In this document: piece after piece, positions 9,099-20,122 of the stretch
How positions within the stretch are numbered: position 1 is the first letter of the stretch
Layout: every line of letters starts with the position of its first letter
Assembly: GCA_947628305.1 (NCBI GenBank)
Contig: CANQZG010000020.1
Span: 1 to 63,272 of the forward strand
Source of the DNA: an uncultured Muribaculaceae bacterium
GTDB taxonomy: Bacteria; Bacteroidota; Bacteroidia; Bacteroidales; Muribaculaceae
Direction: 5' to 3'
DNA length: 63,272 bases
Program-made: the position numbers and the translations under genes
Notes under the pieces: generated by a model
Told to the model about the DNA's origin: nothing
Databases searched by the model: none
What the model saw: only the letters and a program-made list of their open reading frames with translations

Positions 9099-9823
9099 AA
9101 CGCAAAATGCTGAAGCGGCAGTGAACGCCGCAAGACCACCACCGCAGTCTTGTCGTTAAAAAATGTCATCCCGTAAGACATCTCCCGGGTCAATCTGTCA
9201 TACAACTCGCGTGTCACGGAACGTTTCGATGCCATATTACGTATAACGACAACCGTTGTTTCAGTGTCAAACGACAACACATATCGTGCCCATTCCACTA
9301 CATCATCAGGAGCAATGGCATTCACCACAACAAAGGCATTCATCCCCCCGGCACTCATCCCGTCATAGACGCAGCGTGCGGCAGCCGGGGTAGGTACACA
9401 CTTGACACGCCTGTCATACCATCCCCCAAGGACTTTCCCAGCCACATCATCCATCATGGTATCGTCATTGAGGATTACAGCTTGTGTCGAAGAACACGGC
9501 TCAAGCATCGCTGTCAACGCCACCCCGTAATCACTACCGACCTCAAGGATTGCCGACGGATTAAAACGGCACACTATTCGGAAAAGCCGTTTAGCCCCTT
9601 TAAGCGAAATCACACGGCGATGACGCCCGCGTGCGCCCGACAGCATCCTACATACCTCCCCCCGGCAGCTCTCGATTAACGAGTATCCATAATAACGGCA
9701 ACGTTCCCTAAGGGTGGTCGTCACAAAATCGTATGCAAACGGCGAATGTATACCGAACCCCTTGCTACGGTTATAGCGCATCGGCGCAGTGATGTAACGC
9801 CGCAGCCTGTTCACTCCTTGCAC
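9089..9823 (-). CDS. Putative SAM-dependent methyltransferase-like protein
   Basis: The 244-residue protein begins with GFGIHSPFAYDFV, a conserved opening of a Bacteroidetes family annotated as class I methyltransferase or O-methyltransferase-like. A motif I-like segment SAILEVGSDYGVALTAML lies near residue 95. The start is probably a GTG at 9823 or 9814, because the conserved opening lies upstream of the first internal ATG. It overlaps the YfhO-type gene by 13 nt and xerD by 10 nt, so the three are translationally coupled. The substrate is unknown. Confidence 0.65.
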   Translation of the reverse strand: MQGVNRLRRYITAPMRYNRSKGFGIHSPFAYDFVTTTLRERCRYYGYSLIESCRGEVCRMLSGARGRHRRVISLKGAKRLFRIVCRFNPSAILEVGSDYGVALTAMLEPCSSTQAVILNDDTMMDDVAGKVLGGWYDRRVKCVPTPAAARCVYDGMSAGGMNAFVVVNAIAPDDVVEWARYVLSFDTETTVVVIRNMASKRSVTRELYDRLTREMSYGMTFFNDKTAVVVLRRSLPLQHFALWF

Positions 9824-12414
9824 CCCCCTTTCAAAGAGAGAGCCACGGATGCCACAAGCGCGACATATATCAGTATAATCGCGATGTAGGATGCAACAGT
9901 GGTATTACGCAACGACCGTGGCTCAAAAGCCATATCGATTACATGCTCGCCCGCAGGGACACGCAACGCCCGCAGGATATAATTGACACGTGCAAGCTCG
10001 ACAGGCTTGCCGTCGATTGTGACGTTCCATCCCCACGGGAAATAGACCTCGGAGAACACGGCCACTCCGCCACGCGCGCTACGAGTCTTGTAGGTCAGGC
10101 GGTTAGGCGCGTATGTAGTTTCATATATCGTGTCCCCCGGCATCTTCGGCACTCCCACACCGAGCGTCTCCTTGAAACGGGCATTGCTGACAGCCTCTGT
10201 GGCCGGGTCAAAATTGTCAAGGGCGGCCATTTCAGCGTCAGCACCGTTGACGTAGCGTACACGGTCGACAAACCAGGCATTCCCCATCGCCTCGGGATTA
10301 CGGTGAACCGTGCCCTGTAGGTCAACAATATATCGTGCATTGAGCATGTTAAGCACATTCCAGTCCCCGTCGGTCTCGCTACCGCGCCCGAAATTACCGA
10401 GATGGCGCTCTATAAGGTCCTGATAACGGGTGAGCTTGGCCGCATGGTAACCACCTATCGTCTTATGGAAATAGGACGGGTCGGCACTGTTGAAACGGGG
10501 GATATCCATCACGCGGTAATTCATCGTCGTATCGGCGAGAATCTGACGGTCGACATCGGTCATCGCGATTGGCGCACCCCCGGTCAGACGTTTCGGCACA
10601 AAACTCTCATGGTCGAGATAACGCTTGTTGACCGTGAACAGGTCAAGCAACACTATCAATCCGATACCTCCGAGCGAAACCGCCATAGACAGCTTGCGAC
10701 GCATATAAAGAACAATCAACCCGAAACCGGCGGCGACAACAAGGAAGCTGCGCATACCGTCCCGCTCGACCATCGCATAACGCAACTGTTCCACCGCGGC
10801 ATATATACGCGGGCTCTGCAAACTGAAGTTTGACACGACCGTCTGACGGTCATAGCCCTGCTGCATCATCGAGCCGGTAATCATCTCATCAATCATCGTG
10901 TCACGCTCACTTATGGCCGAGCCGAAAATCCCCGGGAAAACAATCGCGCACAGACACACGGCGAGTGTCACACCAAACGTCCACAGCAACGGCTTGCGGA
11001 AACGCGTCCATGCGTCATCGACGGCAAACAGCTCCTTCAAGGCGAGCATCGCGAGCAACGGCATGGTGAACTCTGCAATCACAAGAATGCTCTCTACGGC
11101 GCGGAAACGGCTGTACATGGGCACGAAGTCTATCATGAAATCAGTGACATCCATGAAATGACGTCCCCAGGCAAGCACTATTGAAAACACTGTCAACACC
11201 AAGAGAACCCATTTCACCGGGCCACGAACTATGACACAACCCAACAAGAACAACGCAAATATCAGCGCACCGACATACACAGGGCCATTCGTGCCCTCGA
11301 CATCACCGAAATATTGCGACTGGTATTGCAGATATTGCGCCTCTATATCCCCGACGGCACCGCTTTTCTGCAAGTCGGACATGTCGGGCAGTTCGCTTAG
11401 TGACATCTGTTTGAAATCTCCTTTTTCAGGCTTGACCGATGCGCCCCCCTTGATGTTGGGAATCAACAGCGAGAATGTCTCCGATTGACCGTAACTGTAC
11501 TGTGTTATATAATCCCGGTCAAGCCCCCCGGTCGCCTGTGACGCATCGGCGTCAGGCTGTGTCAGCTCGGAATGCCCTCCGCGTATCGTTTCCTTGGAAT
11601 ATTCCTTTGTATTGTACAGGCTTGGCAGATTGGCCGTCACAGCAAGCACCCCGGCCACCAAAAGAACACCCGACGCGATTCCCCAACGCCTGACATTTTT
11701 TTCTTTCAAGGCATTGAAGAAGAAAGCGATGACAAACCCGACGATGACAAACAGGAAATAATAGGTCATCTGCACGTGATTGGACGCAATCTGCATCATG
11801 GCGAACAATGCAGCAAGAGACGCCCCGAGAATATAACGACCACGATAACAGAGAACTATCCCGGCTATTGTCGGGGGAATATAGGCCAATGTGATGAATT
11901 TCCATATATGTCCCGCCCCTATTATGATTATGAAATAGGTGGAGAAGCCGTAGGCTATCGCGCCAAGCAAAGCGAGATACCAACGCATCCTCATCGCAAA
12001 AAGCAGTATAAAGAACCCAAGCATCATCATCACCAAAAGATTGGCCGGAGATGGCAACCCAAGTCCCATGACGGTGTTAATCCATGAAAAAAGCGATGAC
12101 GACGGATAGGACGGCGATATCTGGAATGTAGGCATCCCCGAGAACAATGAGTTAGTCCATCGTGCGGTCTCACCTGTGGCCTCCTTATAGACCATGGTCT
12201 CCTGCCCGTTGGCAAGGCCCTGCAATGTGTCATGTTGCCGAAGCACGTTCCCCTGTGGCGCATCGGGCCAGAAATAGACAAACGCCACTACCGCAATCAC
12301 AGCCACCCCGGCAAGAAAACCGAGAAAGCCTTTGCTTGTCAGGAATTGTTTTAAGTTCCGAACTATATTCGAGCCACAAGTCTTTGCAACTGCGATATTA
12401 TCATCCTTTTCCAT
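9811..12414 (-). CDS. YfhO-family polytopic membrane protein
   Basis: The 867-residue protein has an N-terminal transmembrane segment and then many more, for example LLVMMMLGFFILLFAMRMRW and a last helix near the C-terminus. The C-terminal soluble part contains VFSEVYFPWGWNVTIDGKP, typical of the YfhO family, whose studied members modify lipoteichoic acid or glycolipids. The ATG at 12414 (MEKDDN) is preferred. A TTG nine bases further upstream is in frame but weak. It heads the leftward unit with the methyltransferase-like gene and xerD. The role in this organism is not known. Confidence 0.85.
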   Translation of the reverse strand: MEKDDNIAVAKTCGSNIVRNLKQFLTSKGFLGFLAGVAVIAVVAFVYFWPDAPQGNVLRQHDTLQGLANGQETMVYKEATGETARWTNSLFSGMPTFQISPSYPSSSLFSWINTVMGLGLPSPANLLVMMMLGFFILLFAMRMRWYLALLGAIAYGFSTYFIIIIGAGHIWKFITLAYIPPTIAGIVLCYRGRYILGASLAALFAMMQIASNHVQMTYYFLFVIVGFVIAFFFNALKEKNVRRWGIASGVLLVAGVLAVTANLPSLYNTKEYSKETIRGGHSELTQPDADASQATGGLDRDYITQYSYGQSETFSLLIPNIKGGASVKPEKGDFKQMSLSELPDMSDLQKSGAVGDIEAQYLQYQSQYFGDVEGTNGPVYVGALIFALFLLGCVIVRGPVKWVLLVLTVFSIVLAWGRHFMDVTDFMIDFVPMYSRFRAVESILVIAEFTMPLLAMLALKELFAVDDAWTRFRKPLLWTFGVTLAVCLCAIVFPGIFGSAISERDTMIDEMITGSMMQQGYDRQTVVSNFSLQSPRIYAAVEQLRYAMVERDGMRSFLVVAAGFGLIVLYMRRKLSMAVSLGGIGLIVLLDLFTVNKRYLDHESFVPKRLTGGAPIAMTDVDRQILADTTMNYRVMDIPRFNSADPSYFHKTIGGYHAAKLTRYQDLIERHLGNFGRGSETDGDWNVLNMLNARYIVDLQGTVHRNPEAMGNAWFVDRVRYVNGADAEMAALDNFDPATEAVSNARFKETLGVGVPKMPGDTIYETTYAPNRLTYKTRSARGGVAVFSEVYFPWGWNVTIDGKPVELARVNYILRALRVPAGEHVIDMAFEPRSLRNTTVASYIAIILIYVALVASVALSLKGGCKE

Positions 12415-12495
12415 TCTATTCAAAAATTTGCCGTAAAATTACCAATAAATTTTGTAACTTAGGTAATTTGATACATCCGAACGCATTCTATTCAA

Positions 12496-14004
12496 ATGAA
12501 TCATAGCATGAAAAAGACACTCGTACCTCTAATCGCGCTGGCTGTATCAGGACAATCGGAAGCGCGAAAAGTCTCGGTGACAACCTCGACCGAAGACACT
12601 CCTTGGCGAATCTCGTCGATACATCTCCAGGCCAAGGCCGAACATACCCCTGTGCTTGAAATTGACAAGAATTCGACCGGTGTCAGGTTCAAAGACTGGG
12701 CGATGACGTTCAACGAACTCGACTGGGACGCATTGCAACTACTGTCACGTCAACAACAGGACTCGCTGTTACACTGCTTTTTCTCCCCTGACGGCAACCT
12801 TCGTTTCACAAGAGGACGCATCTCACCGGGGGCCAACGACTATGCGCGTTCATGGTTCAGCTGCGATGAAACGCCGGGGGACTTCGAGTTACGCCATTTT
12901 AACATAGAGCGTGACAAGCAGACCATAATACCGTTCATACGCGCAGCGCAGAAGTACAACCCGACGATGACATTCTGGATTTCGCCGTGGTCTCCCCCGT
13001 CCTGGATGAAAATACACGGCGATTATCCTGTTGTCAGCAGCAAATACAACAATCTCTCGCCAAAGACCGACTATCTTTTATTCAGCGGCGTCGGAGGCGA
13101 TGTGGATGAAGACGAGATGAAACTGACCGGAGCGCGTGACGGTGTCTTTCCGCGACAACTCGCCACTACCGATTACCTAATCCAGGACCCTCGCTATCTA
13201 AACGCCTACGCCAACTATTTCTGCCGTTTCATCGATGAATACGCCCTACAGGGAATCCCCATCGACATGGTAATGTATCAAAACGAGGCCTACAGTTACA
13301 CCCCCTATCCCGGATGTGCATGGACCGCCGAGGGAACAATACGCTTCAACCGTGATTACCTCGCACCCGCCCTACGTAAGAGCCACCCCGATGTCAAACT
13401 GTACCTCGGAACATTCAACACCAACCGTCAAGACCATGTGGAGACCATACTTGCCGACAAAGGTCTGCGCGACTGCATCCAAGGCATGGGATTCCAATGG
13501 GAGGGACGCGAAATCCTCCCTGAAATCCGCCGTCAACATCCCGGTTGGAGTTACATTTGCTCCGAAAGCGAATGCGGCTGGGGGGCATTCGACTGGAAAT
13601 CGGCCGAACACACATTTGAACTTATAAACCATTACCTTGGGAACGGCTGCGATGAATACAATATCTGGAACTGTATCCTTGCCGACAATGGCGAGAGTCC
13701 ATGGGGATGGAAACAGAACGCGCTTGTACGCGTAGACTCCCAAAACCGCACGTATACCCTTACACCCGAATACCACGCCCTAAGACATTATGCCTCGTTC
13801 ATCCCCAGAGGGAGCGAAATCATTGGTTACATCCCCGACGGCAAAGAACATATCCCGGTACTCGCCGCACGTACACCAAACGGACACATTATAATCGTCG
13901 CAGGCAATTTCAACGATTCCCCACGACAAATAACCGTCAAAATCAACGACAGGCATCTCAACGCAACCCTACAACCGCATTCATTCAACACCTACGACAT
14001 TTAA
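12496..14004 (+). CDS. GH30-family glycoside hydrolase, secreted
   Basis: GH30 enzymes cleave beta-glucosidic or related bonds; members include glucosylceramidase and endo-beta-1,6-glucanase. After a signal peptide the fold markers are FWISPWSPPSWMK (about residue 160), the acid/base Glu264 in MVMYQNEAYSY, and a nucleophile in YICSESECGWG (Glu357 by alignment with SEAC of human glucosylceramidase, or Glu359). A C-terminal beta-sandwich follows. The 502-residue length is normal. It stands alone with no SusC/D next to it, and its substrate cannot be told from sequence. Confidence 0.88.
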   Translation: MNHSMKKTLVPLIALAVSGQSEARKVSVTTSTEDTPWRISSIHLQAKAEHTPVLEIDKNSTGVRFKDWAMTFNELDWDALQLLSRQQQDSLLHCFFSPDGNLRFTRGRISPGANDYARSWFSCDETPGDFELRHFNIERDKQTIIPFIRAAQKYNPTMTFWISPWSPPSWMKIHGDYPVVSSKYNNLSPKTDYLLFSGVGGDVDEDEMKLTGARDGVFPRQLATTDYLIQDPRYLNAYANYFCRFIDEYALQGIPIDMVMYQNEAYSYTPYPGCAWTAEGTIRFNRDYLAPALRKSHPDVKLYLGTFNTNRQDHVETILADKGLRDCIQGMGFQWEGREILPEIRRQHPGWSYICSESECGWGAFDWKSAEHTFELINHYLGNGCDEYNIWNCILADNGESPWGWKQNALVRVDSQNRTYTLTPEYHALRHYASFIPRGSEIIGYIPDGKEHIPVLAARTPNGHIIIVAGNFNDSPRQITVKINDRHLNATLQPHSFNTYDI

Positions 14005-14010
14005 AGCAAT

Positions 14011-14046
14011 AAAACAGCGGGGGCGCAAATGCGTCCCCGCTGTTTT
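14011..14046. terminator. Bidirectional terminator
   Basis: AAAACAGCGGGGGCGCA and TGCGTCCCCGCTGTTTT form a hairpin with T-rich flanks on both strands, between two converging genes. Confidence 0.8.
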
Positions 14047-14067
14047 ATTTAAGGTTATAATAACGTT

Positions 14068-17000
14068 TCAGATAACGACTTTATGTCCAGCGATGACATA
14101 TACGCCACGCTCAATGCCGGAGATTGCATTGCGACCGGCAACAAGCGAGATTGTCTTCACAAGGCGTCCATCAATACCGTACACCTCAATTTCAACCGCC
14201 TTGTCGGAATATATGACCAGGTCATTGCCCTCACAGCTGAAAGCCAACCCCTCATCCGGCAGTTCGACATCGCCGATTGAAGAAGTCTCGCCCTCGACCT
14301 TGATTTCGATACCCGTACGGCCGTCGTCACTGACGGCATACACCTCAAACGGCCTTACCGCGACAATGGGAACTCCCTCCTCAGCGACAGCCTTGACGAA
14401 CGCATCTCCGGCTTCATTGATGAGATATGCAGTCCCCAGGGGGACATCCGCCTCACGATAACCTGCGGCAAGGGCAAACTCAACACCCTTGTCCTCCGCA
14501 ACGGCCGGTGACACTTTCACACCTGTCGCCGAGAAGGCTATTGCACGGGCGGGACGGCCCTCACACTGCTTAATTATATAAGGGGTGTTGGCCTTGATGA
14601 CAGGCTTCAACTCAAACCCGCTGTCGCTTTCACCGACCCCGGCGACCATGTAATCGGCATTGCTGTCGGCAGGACTTGTTTTCTGAACAAGCTCTTTGCC
14701 GTCGGCATCGGCCACTTTGTCAACGTCAAACGGAACGACAAGCGAAGTCCAGTTACCGCTACCGCTGGCTCCTGCCTTCAGTTCGTCACGATAGCTGATT
14801 ACGCCACCGTCAATCATCGAGAACGCGTTCGCGGGGGCAAAAGGATAACCCGGACGGAGCGATATGTCTCCGGCCGACTCATATATACGCCCCTCACGCT
14901 TGATTGGGTTGCCGTCAGCGTCGGCGTCGTCAATCTCGCCGGTACGCGTCTTCACATAGTTGGCCTTGGCCTGCGGAACCGCCACGCCTTCGCCAACAAC
15001 GATTATACAGTTGGGGTTAAGACCGGCGAACGCATTGCTGTCAAAACCTGCCGTCTTTGCATTACGGCGCACCGACGCAGGGGATGACGAAGTCGCAGGG
15101 TTCAGGTTGATTGAGGTCATATTATCACATCCGTCAAATGCGCCCTCGCCCACCGCGTCAACACCGGTAAGGGTTATCGTCTCAAGCGACGAGCAACCGT
15201 TAAACGCACCGGCACCGATAGAGCTTACACTTTCAGGCAATGTCACCGTTGTAAGTGACGAACAACCTTTGAACGTATTTTCCTCGACCGATTCAACGGC
15301 TGGCAGCGTCACGGTGGTCAATGTCTCCTTGTTTTCAAACGCCCCTGCCGGTACAGTGCCGTTCATCCCGGAAAGGTCAAGTTCCTCGAGCGATTCAAAT
15401 CCGCTGACGACATTGGCGAGCGATTCAGGGGTTATGTCACCCTCGAGGGAAATGGACGTCACACCGACTGTCTCATCCATATTGATTGAGCCAAGTTCCT
15501 CGTCGCTCAATGTCGCGCCATTGTCGGGGACAGCGAACACCTCGACCTTTACATCGGAATCGGTCACCGGGACGCTGTACATGCCATCCTCGTCGGCCTC
15601 GACAACCTGCTCGCCCACTTTTACCCTGGGTTTTATCCCTGAATTGGCGGTGTTCATCTTCAATGAGAACCTGACTACAGTGCCCTCGGTGACATTCTCA
15701 AGCACAGGGGCGTCGGCCTGATAATAGTTGAATTGTTCAAAAGCGGTGGCCTCGTCTCCGAGTTCATTCTCATTGTTGCGGATTTCTTCAGGAGTGACAA
15801 CGAACAGGCTTGAAGCACAGTCAAATTTCACATCATAAAGATATACCACCTTTATTTCATGATTCCCGCTCTTGTCGGCATGCTTGTTAGGGTTCCAGAA
15901 TGTCACCGGCACAGAACCGTTGCCACCCACAGAGGCCTTCAACAGTTTGCCGTTGTCATATATACGGGTCTTGCGTGAAGCATCGTAGGCATCGGTGCCT
16001 TCGGTAGGCTTGGAGTTCGCACCCTCGGGTGAATGTACGCTGACAAACAGTTTATCGGCGACTGTTATACTTTCGGTGACGACGTTATTCCCCAGGAATG
16101 AAATCCCGTTTATATTGAAGTTCTTGTCACCGATGAAGCAGCGTGTCGGGTCATAATTAAGCGAATACACCGGATATTCACCGACAATATTGAAACCGTT
16201 CTTGACCCACATGTTTATCCACCCATTGTAACCTATGTCATGAGGTGTCTTATAGGTTTCAAGATATTCAGGGTTAACAACCACCGTCACCTTGGTCGGG
16301 TCTGAAAGTCCAAGATTGTTGATGCCATTATTATTCATCGATGATATGTGATGAACCATATCCCCTTTAGGCTCACAAGGGACATATAACGTTGTCAACG
16401 ATGTACATCCATCAAAACAGTTCATGCCAAGACCTCCTTTCCAGTCCCACCACCCTGAACCTTCTCGGTTGTATAGGTTCTTTGGAAGCTCAAGTTCCTT
16501 GATTTTGGAGCACTGATAGAACGCGCTCGCCTGAATCTGTTTTACCGTAGGCGGCAATTTCAGTTCCTGAAGATTGACAATGACCGTTCCAATTGCGGAC
16601 GAACGGCAGAAAGCGTTCGCGGGGAACTCGTCAGCCTTATAATAACTATTGGCGCGGTCCTGAACGATTCTCGCCTGTGAAAGGTCGAGTGAAATTACCG
16701 TCCTCTGCGCCTGCATCTCCTTGAACAACCCGAAGTCGGTGTTGTCGATATCTCCTACAACAACGACCTTAGACCTTATACGAGCGAGTGTCTCACGGTC
16801 CTGTGTGGCATGTGCCGCATCACCATAATAAAGATGTTCGCCCGGTTTTATTTCATAGACGACCTCCTCGACAATATTGGGGGAGTACACCTCGATATCG
16901 AAGTCCATGTCCTGCTTGGCGATAAACGAGTAGGACACTGAAGGCGCATTATCGGCGACAGGAGTGCCGTTAACAAACATTCTCACACGGTCTCCGGCCG

Positions 17001-20000
17001 ACTTGGGTGTCACCTTTACGGTGATATCTCGACCGCGCACAGCTGTCGCAACCTTACCTGTCACATTTGCATTGGGCAGGTCGGGGATATTTATATTGTA
17101 TACCGGGGTCTGGTTGTTCAAGGCTGGCAAAGCGTCAACCACCTCGTCATTACGTCCTTCGACAAGCCTCCATTTCTTTTTATTATAGGAGGTCGCAAGA
17201 CGCACAAGGTTGCCCTCGCGCACATTTGACTCCTTGACACAGCAATTGATATTCATCTTCAGGCCGTCTCCGCTGATGTTATTGGGCCATACGCTCACAG
17301 GCGAAATGAATTCCTTTATATTTCCGTCAGCATCGGTCAGCACGGCCGCCCAGAACATCGACGCATATTCAGCAGGGACATACAATGCGTTAGCCCTGAT
17401 TGTGAAATTCACTCCCGGAATCACATTCACCGCGTCGGTAAGCAGACCCACCGTACCACCGGTGTCGGTCAGCTGCCATGGCGAGGCGTATTGTTCAACC
17501 GGAATCGGCTTTATGAAATCAAAATGCACTATAGTGTTGTTATCGACCGTCAAAGAATAGACTCCCTGTGCATCGGGTGTCAACAGCGTTGAATTGGCAT
17601 ATACGTCCATCCGCTCGTCCGATTGGTCGGCATGCTCGGCAGTAAATGTCACTTTTGTCCCCTTGGCGAGACGGCCTACGTTGACATCAGCCTCATACTT
17701 GACCCTATTGTCCTCCATCACCGCGAATGCAAAATCATCCTTGGCCGGTATCGGGTCCACGACAATATTGCTTATGTCCTGCCAGTATTCCTTAGCCTGA
17801 TAATTGGCCTTTGCCCTTTCATTGGGGACATGAAGTGTCATCGCGCCCTTGTTTGTGCCTGTAAGCACACACCAGTTGATGAACTCGGCCTTTTCACGGC
17901 CGACCCATATATCCCGCAGGGACGATGCGTTCAGGAACACATTGTATTCGTAGGTGCTGACTCCGGCGGGAATTGTAATCGAGGTTATGCCACACTGACG
18001 GAAAGCCGCGTTATTGATACGGTTGATATTACCTGGCAGCAGGATTGTTTTCAACGCGCCTTTTCCTTGGAAAGCCGCACGGGGTATTGCATTGGCCGGA
18101 TTGGCCGCATAGGCGGCGATGTTCACGGCCGATATGTCGAGGCGTGTCAGGTTCATCCCGTCACGCATGAATTCAAAATCGCGCGCATCGATTGTGCCGA
18201 AAAGCGTCAGGTCTTTGATTACACCGGCATCGACATCCGATATCAGCGATTCAAGCGTACCGGCCTCGCCGACCCATATACTGCGTTTTTCCTTTACCTC
18301 CGATGCCTTTTGCACAACAATTGAAATCACCTGGTCCTCTTTCACATTATTAATTGCGTAGTTATCACCTGATGTCGGTGTCAATATGTAACCATTGGCC
18401 TTTACAGTCACGACATCCTCCGACGGATTGTCAGGAGTCACCTTGAATGTATAGTTCCACCCGCGTATCACCTTGTCACTGCCCTCGAATTTCGCTCCTG
18501 CCACCGATGCTGGATATTTTACCGCAAAACAGTCGGCCTCGGTCCTTGACGCAGGTATTTCGTTGATTGTAATCAACTCTCCGGGAACCGGCAGCCATGT
18601 CGAGCCGTTATCAACCGATGTGGCGATTCTAATCATGTCGCCCTCGGCCACTGTCACGCCGTCAGGTAGCGCACAGTCGCGGAAATCGGAATAACCAGAC
18701 CCGAGTGTCGCCATGCCCTCAAGATTGAATCCATAGGTGTTACCCAGGACGGCCTTGAACTTTCCGGCGACATCAAACAACGCCACGGCGATACGGCCAC
18801 TGAACTTGTTGTAATTCAAATTCTTAAGATTGCCTACCCTTACGGTGAATTTTTTACCCGGTGAAAGCGAAGTGATGTCGCTTCCCATGCCGGGTTGCCC
18901 TCCATCGGCTGTGATATGTATCGGAGACCAGGCCGAGTTATCGCCACTACCCGGTTTTATATTGTATATTACGGTCGTAAGGTTGTTGAAATTATGATTT
19001 TGGCTGACAACGGGATTCAACGCGGTGGTGACATACCATCCCCCATTGTTGTTTCCGTCAGCGCCGGCCCAACCCCAGTTGACATGAATCATGTTGCTGC
19101 CGGGGTCATATCCGTCCACAACAAAGGCGTGCCCTGTGGTGACATCCTGCCCGCAATACAGCACCGGGCGTCGTGCCTTGATTTCATTTATGACTATACG
19201 GTCAAACTGCTCCTGGGTGGCTGTCTCTGAACGCTTCTTAAATGAGATACCCGGGTCATAACCGAAGTAGTTCACCAAAGCTGCGGGGACACGCACCTCG
19301 TATGCGCTCGAACCTGACATACCGAACAATGTCCCGATACTCGAGGCGGCATGATAAATAAGCGTTGACACGGCATCGGCCTCCTCGGTGGAGTATCCGT
19401 AGCGATAATTGTCAACGCGCATGTTATCCCAGTCGTATGTCACATTGAAGTTCACGCCGTTATAACTTCCAGTCCCTTGCGCCGGGTAATTGTGATACTT
19501 CATTATAATGGACATCGCAGTGCCGACACATCCCACGAGAGGACGACCCGGAATCTTGCTGTTAAACGGCCCTTCCTGACTCCATTGCGCCGTGTTGAGC
19601 AATATCCGTTCATTGCTTTGGGCGGTACGACGCGCCACCCGGCGACGCTCGGCATAAGCCGTTGATTTCTGAACCGACGGCGCGGCCTTGATTTCACGCT
19701 CTATACCAGAGAGCATCCATTTCATGGCCGCAGGAACTGACGCCGCGTCATAACCGCCCTCTGTCGAATATCCCAAGATAGGGGTCGTAGTGCAGTCATC
19801 GGCCGAGACAATCACATAGCCATGGCCGTCTCCGGCATTGAAAACATAGTAAAGCGGCCTTATTTTTGTCCCTGAAGTGTAGACCAACTCCGGCTCGCCT
19901 GACGGGACAGCCTCCCGGCCTGACGCATTAAAAAATTCAGACGCAATCAGCTTGGCGTTGTCCACCGGTACAACCGAGGCATGAGCAGACATGGCAGCAC

Positions 20001-20040
20001 ACGCCGACATCAAAAAAATTAATTTCCTGTAAGCAAACAT
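14068..20040 (-). CDS. Giant C10 cysteine protease with LRR_5 (BspA-like) repeats
   Basis: The 1990-residue exported protein starts with a signal peptide (residues 1-21) and a streptopain-like prodomain (25-115). The catalytic Cys171 lies in LVGCVGTAMSIIMKYH and His304 in TTGHAFVVDGYD. NWGWAG follows. Behind the protease are tandem beta-sandwich segments. Three blocks of LRR_5/BspA-type repeats occur at about 640-760, 1060-1250 and 1490-1640, for example TTVTLPESVSSIGAGAFNG. The last 70 residues (VEIEVYGIDGRLVKTISL, then GVYVIAGHKVVI) resemble a type IX secretion sorting domain. It is probably a surface or secreted protease with adhesive repeats. It is convergent with the GH30 gene and unlinked to the first C10 gene. 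Confidence 0.88.
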   Translation of the reverse strand: MFAYRKLIFLMSACAAMSAHASVVPVDNAKLIASEFFNASGREAVPSGEPELVYTSGTKIRPLYYVFNAGDGHGYVIVSADDCTTTPILGYSTEGGYDAASVPAAMKWMLSGIEREIKAAPSVQKSTAYAERRRVARRTAQSNERILLNTAQWSQEGPFNSKIPGRPLVGCVGTAMSIIMKYHNYPAQGTGSYNGVNFNVTYDWDNMRVDNYRYGYSTEEADAVSTLIYHAASSIGTLFGMSGSSAYEVRVPAALVNYFGYDPGISFKKRSETATQEQFDRIVINEIKARRPVLYCGQDVTTGHAFVVDGYDPGSNMIHVNWGWAGADGNNNGGWYVTTALNPVVSQNHNFNNLTTVIYNIKPGSGDNSAWSPIHITADGGQPGMGSDITSLSPGKKFTVRVGNLKNLNYNKFSGRIAVALFDVAGKFKAVLGNTYGFNLEGMATLGSGYSDFRDCALPDGVTVAEGDMIRIATSVDNGSTWLPVPGELITINEIPASRTEADCFAVKYPASVAGAKFEGSDKVIRGWNYTFKVTPDNPSEDVVTVKANGYILTPTSGDNYAINNVKEDQVISIVVQKASEVKEKRSIWVGEAGTLESLISDVDAGVIKDLTLFGTIDARDFEFMRDGMNLTRLDISAVNIAAYAANPANAIPRAAFQGKGALKTILLPGNINRINNAAFRQCGITSITIPAGVSTYEYNVFLNASSLRDIWVGREKAEFINWCVLTGTNKGAMTLHVPNERAKANYQAKEYWQDISNIVVDPIPAKDDFAFAVMEDNRVKYEADVNVGRLAKGTKVTFTAEHADQSDERMDVYANSTLLTPDAQGVYSLTVDNNTIVHFDFIKPIPVEQYASPWQLTDTGGTVGLLTDAVNVIPGVNFTIRANALYVPAEYASMFWAAVLTDADGNIKEFISPVSVWPNNISGDGLKMNINCCVKESNVREGNLVRLATSYNKKKWRLVEGRNDEVVDALPALNNQTPVYNINIPDLPNANVTGKVATAVRGRDITVKVTPKSAGDRVRMFVNGTPVADNAPSVSYSFIAKQDMDFDIEVYSPNIVEEVVYEIKPGEHLYYGDAAHATQDRETLARIRSKVVVVGDIDNTDFGLFKEMQAQRTVISLDLSQARIVQDRANSYYKADEFPANAFCRSSAIGTVIVNLQELKLPPTVKQIQASAFYQCSKIKELELPKNLYNREGSGWWDWKGGLGMNCFDGCTSLTTLYVPCEPKGDMVHHISSMNNNGINNLGLSDPTKVTVVVNPEYLETYKTPHDIGYNGWINMWVKNGFNIVGEYPVYSLNYDPTRCFIGDKNFNINGISFLGNNVVTESITVADKLFVSVHSPEGANSKPTEGTDAYDASRKTRIYDNGKLLKASVGGNGSVPVTFWNPNKHADKSGNHEIKVVYLYDVKFDCASSLFVVTPEEIRNNENELGDEATAFEQFNYYQADAPVLENVTEGTVVRFSLKMNTANSGIKPRVKVGEQVVEADEDGMYSVPVTDSDVKVEVFAVPDNGATLSDEELGSINMDETVGVTSISLEGDITPESLANVVSGFESLEELDLSGMNGTVPAGAFENKETLTTVTLPAVESVEENTFKGCSSLTTVTLPESVSSIGAGAFNGCSSLETITLTGVDAVGEGAFDGCDNMTSINLNPATSSSPASVRRNAKTAGFDSNAFAGLNPNCIIVVGEGVAVPQAKANYVKTRTGEIDDADADGNPIKREGRIYESAGDISLRPGYPFAPANAFSMIDGGVISYRDELKAGASGSGNWTSLVVPFDVDKVADADGKELVQKTSPADSNADYMVAGVGESDSGFELKPVIKANTPYIIKQCEGRPARAIAFSATGVKVSPAVAEDKGVEFALAAGYREADVPLGTAYLINEAGDAFVKAVAEEGVPIVAVRPFEVYAVSDDGRTGIEIKVEGETSSIGDVELPDEGLAFSCEGNDLVIYSDKAVEIEVYGIDGRLVKTISLVAGRNAISGIERGVYVIAGHKVVI

Positions 20041-20122
20041 AGATGTAGATTGATGTAAGCAGACTTTTTATTTATAGTTATAATATGTTTATAGTCTTCC
20101 CTGTAGGCCGCCCTGCGCAACC

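Noticed and set aside
17623-18324. Long open frame opposite the giant protease
   Set aside because: It is a shadow on the other strand of a well-supported gene with no domain of its own. The same holds for 14960-15721.
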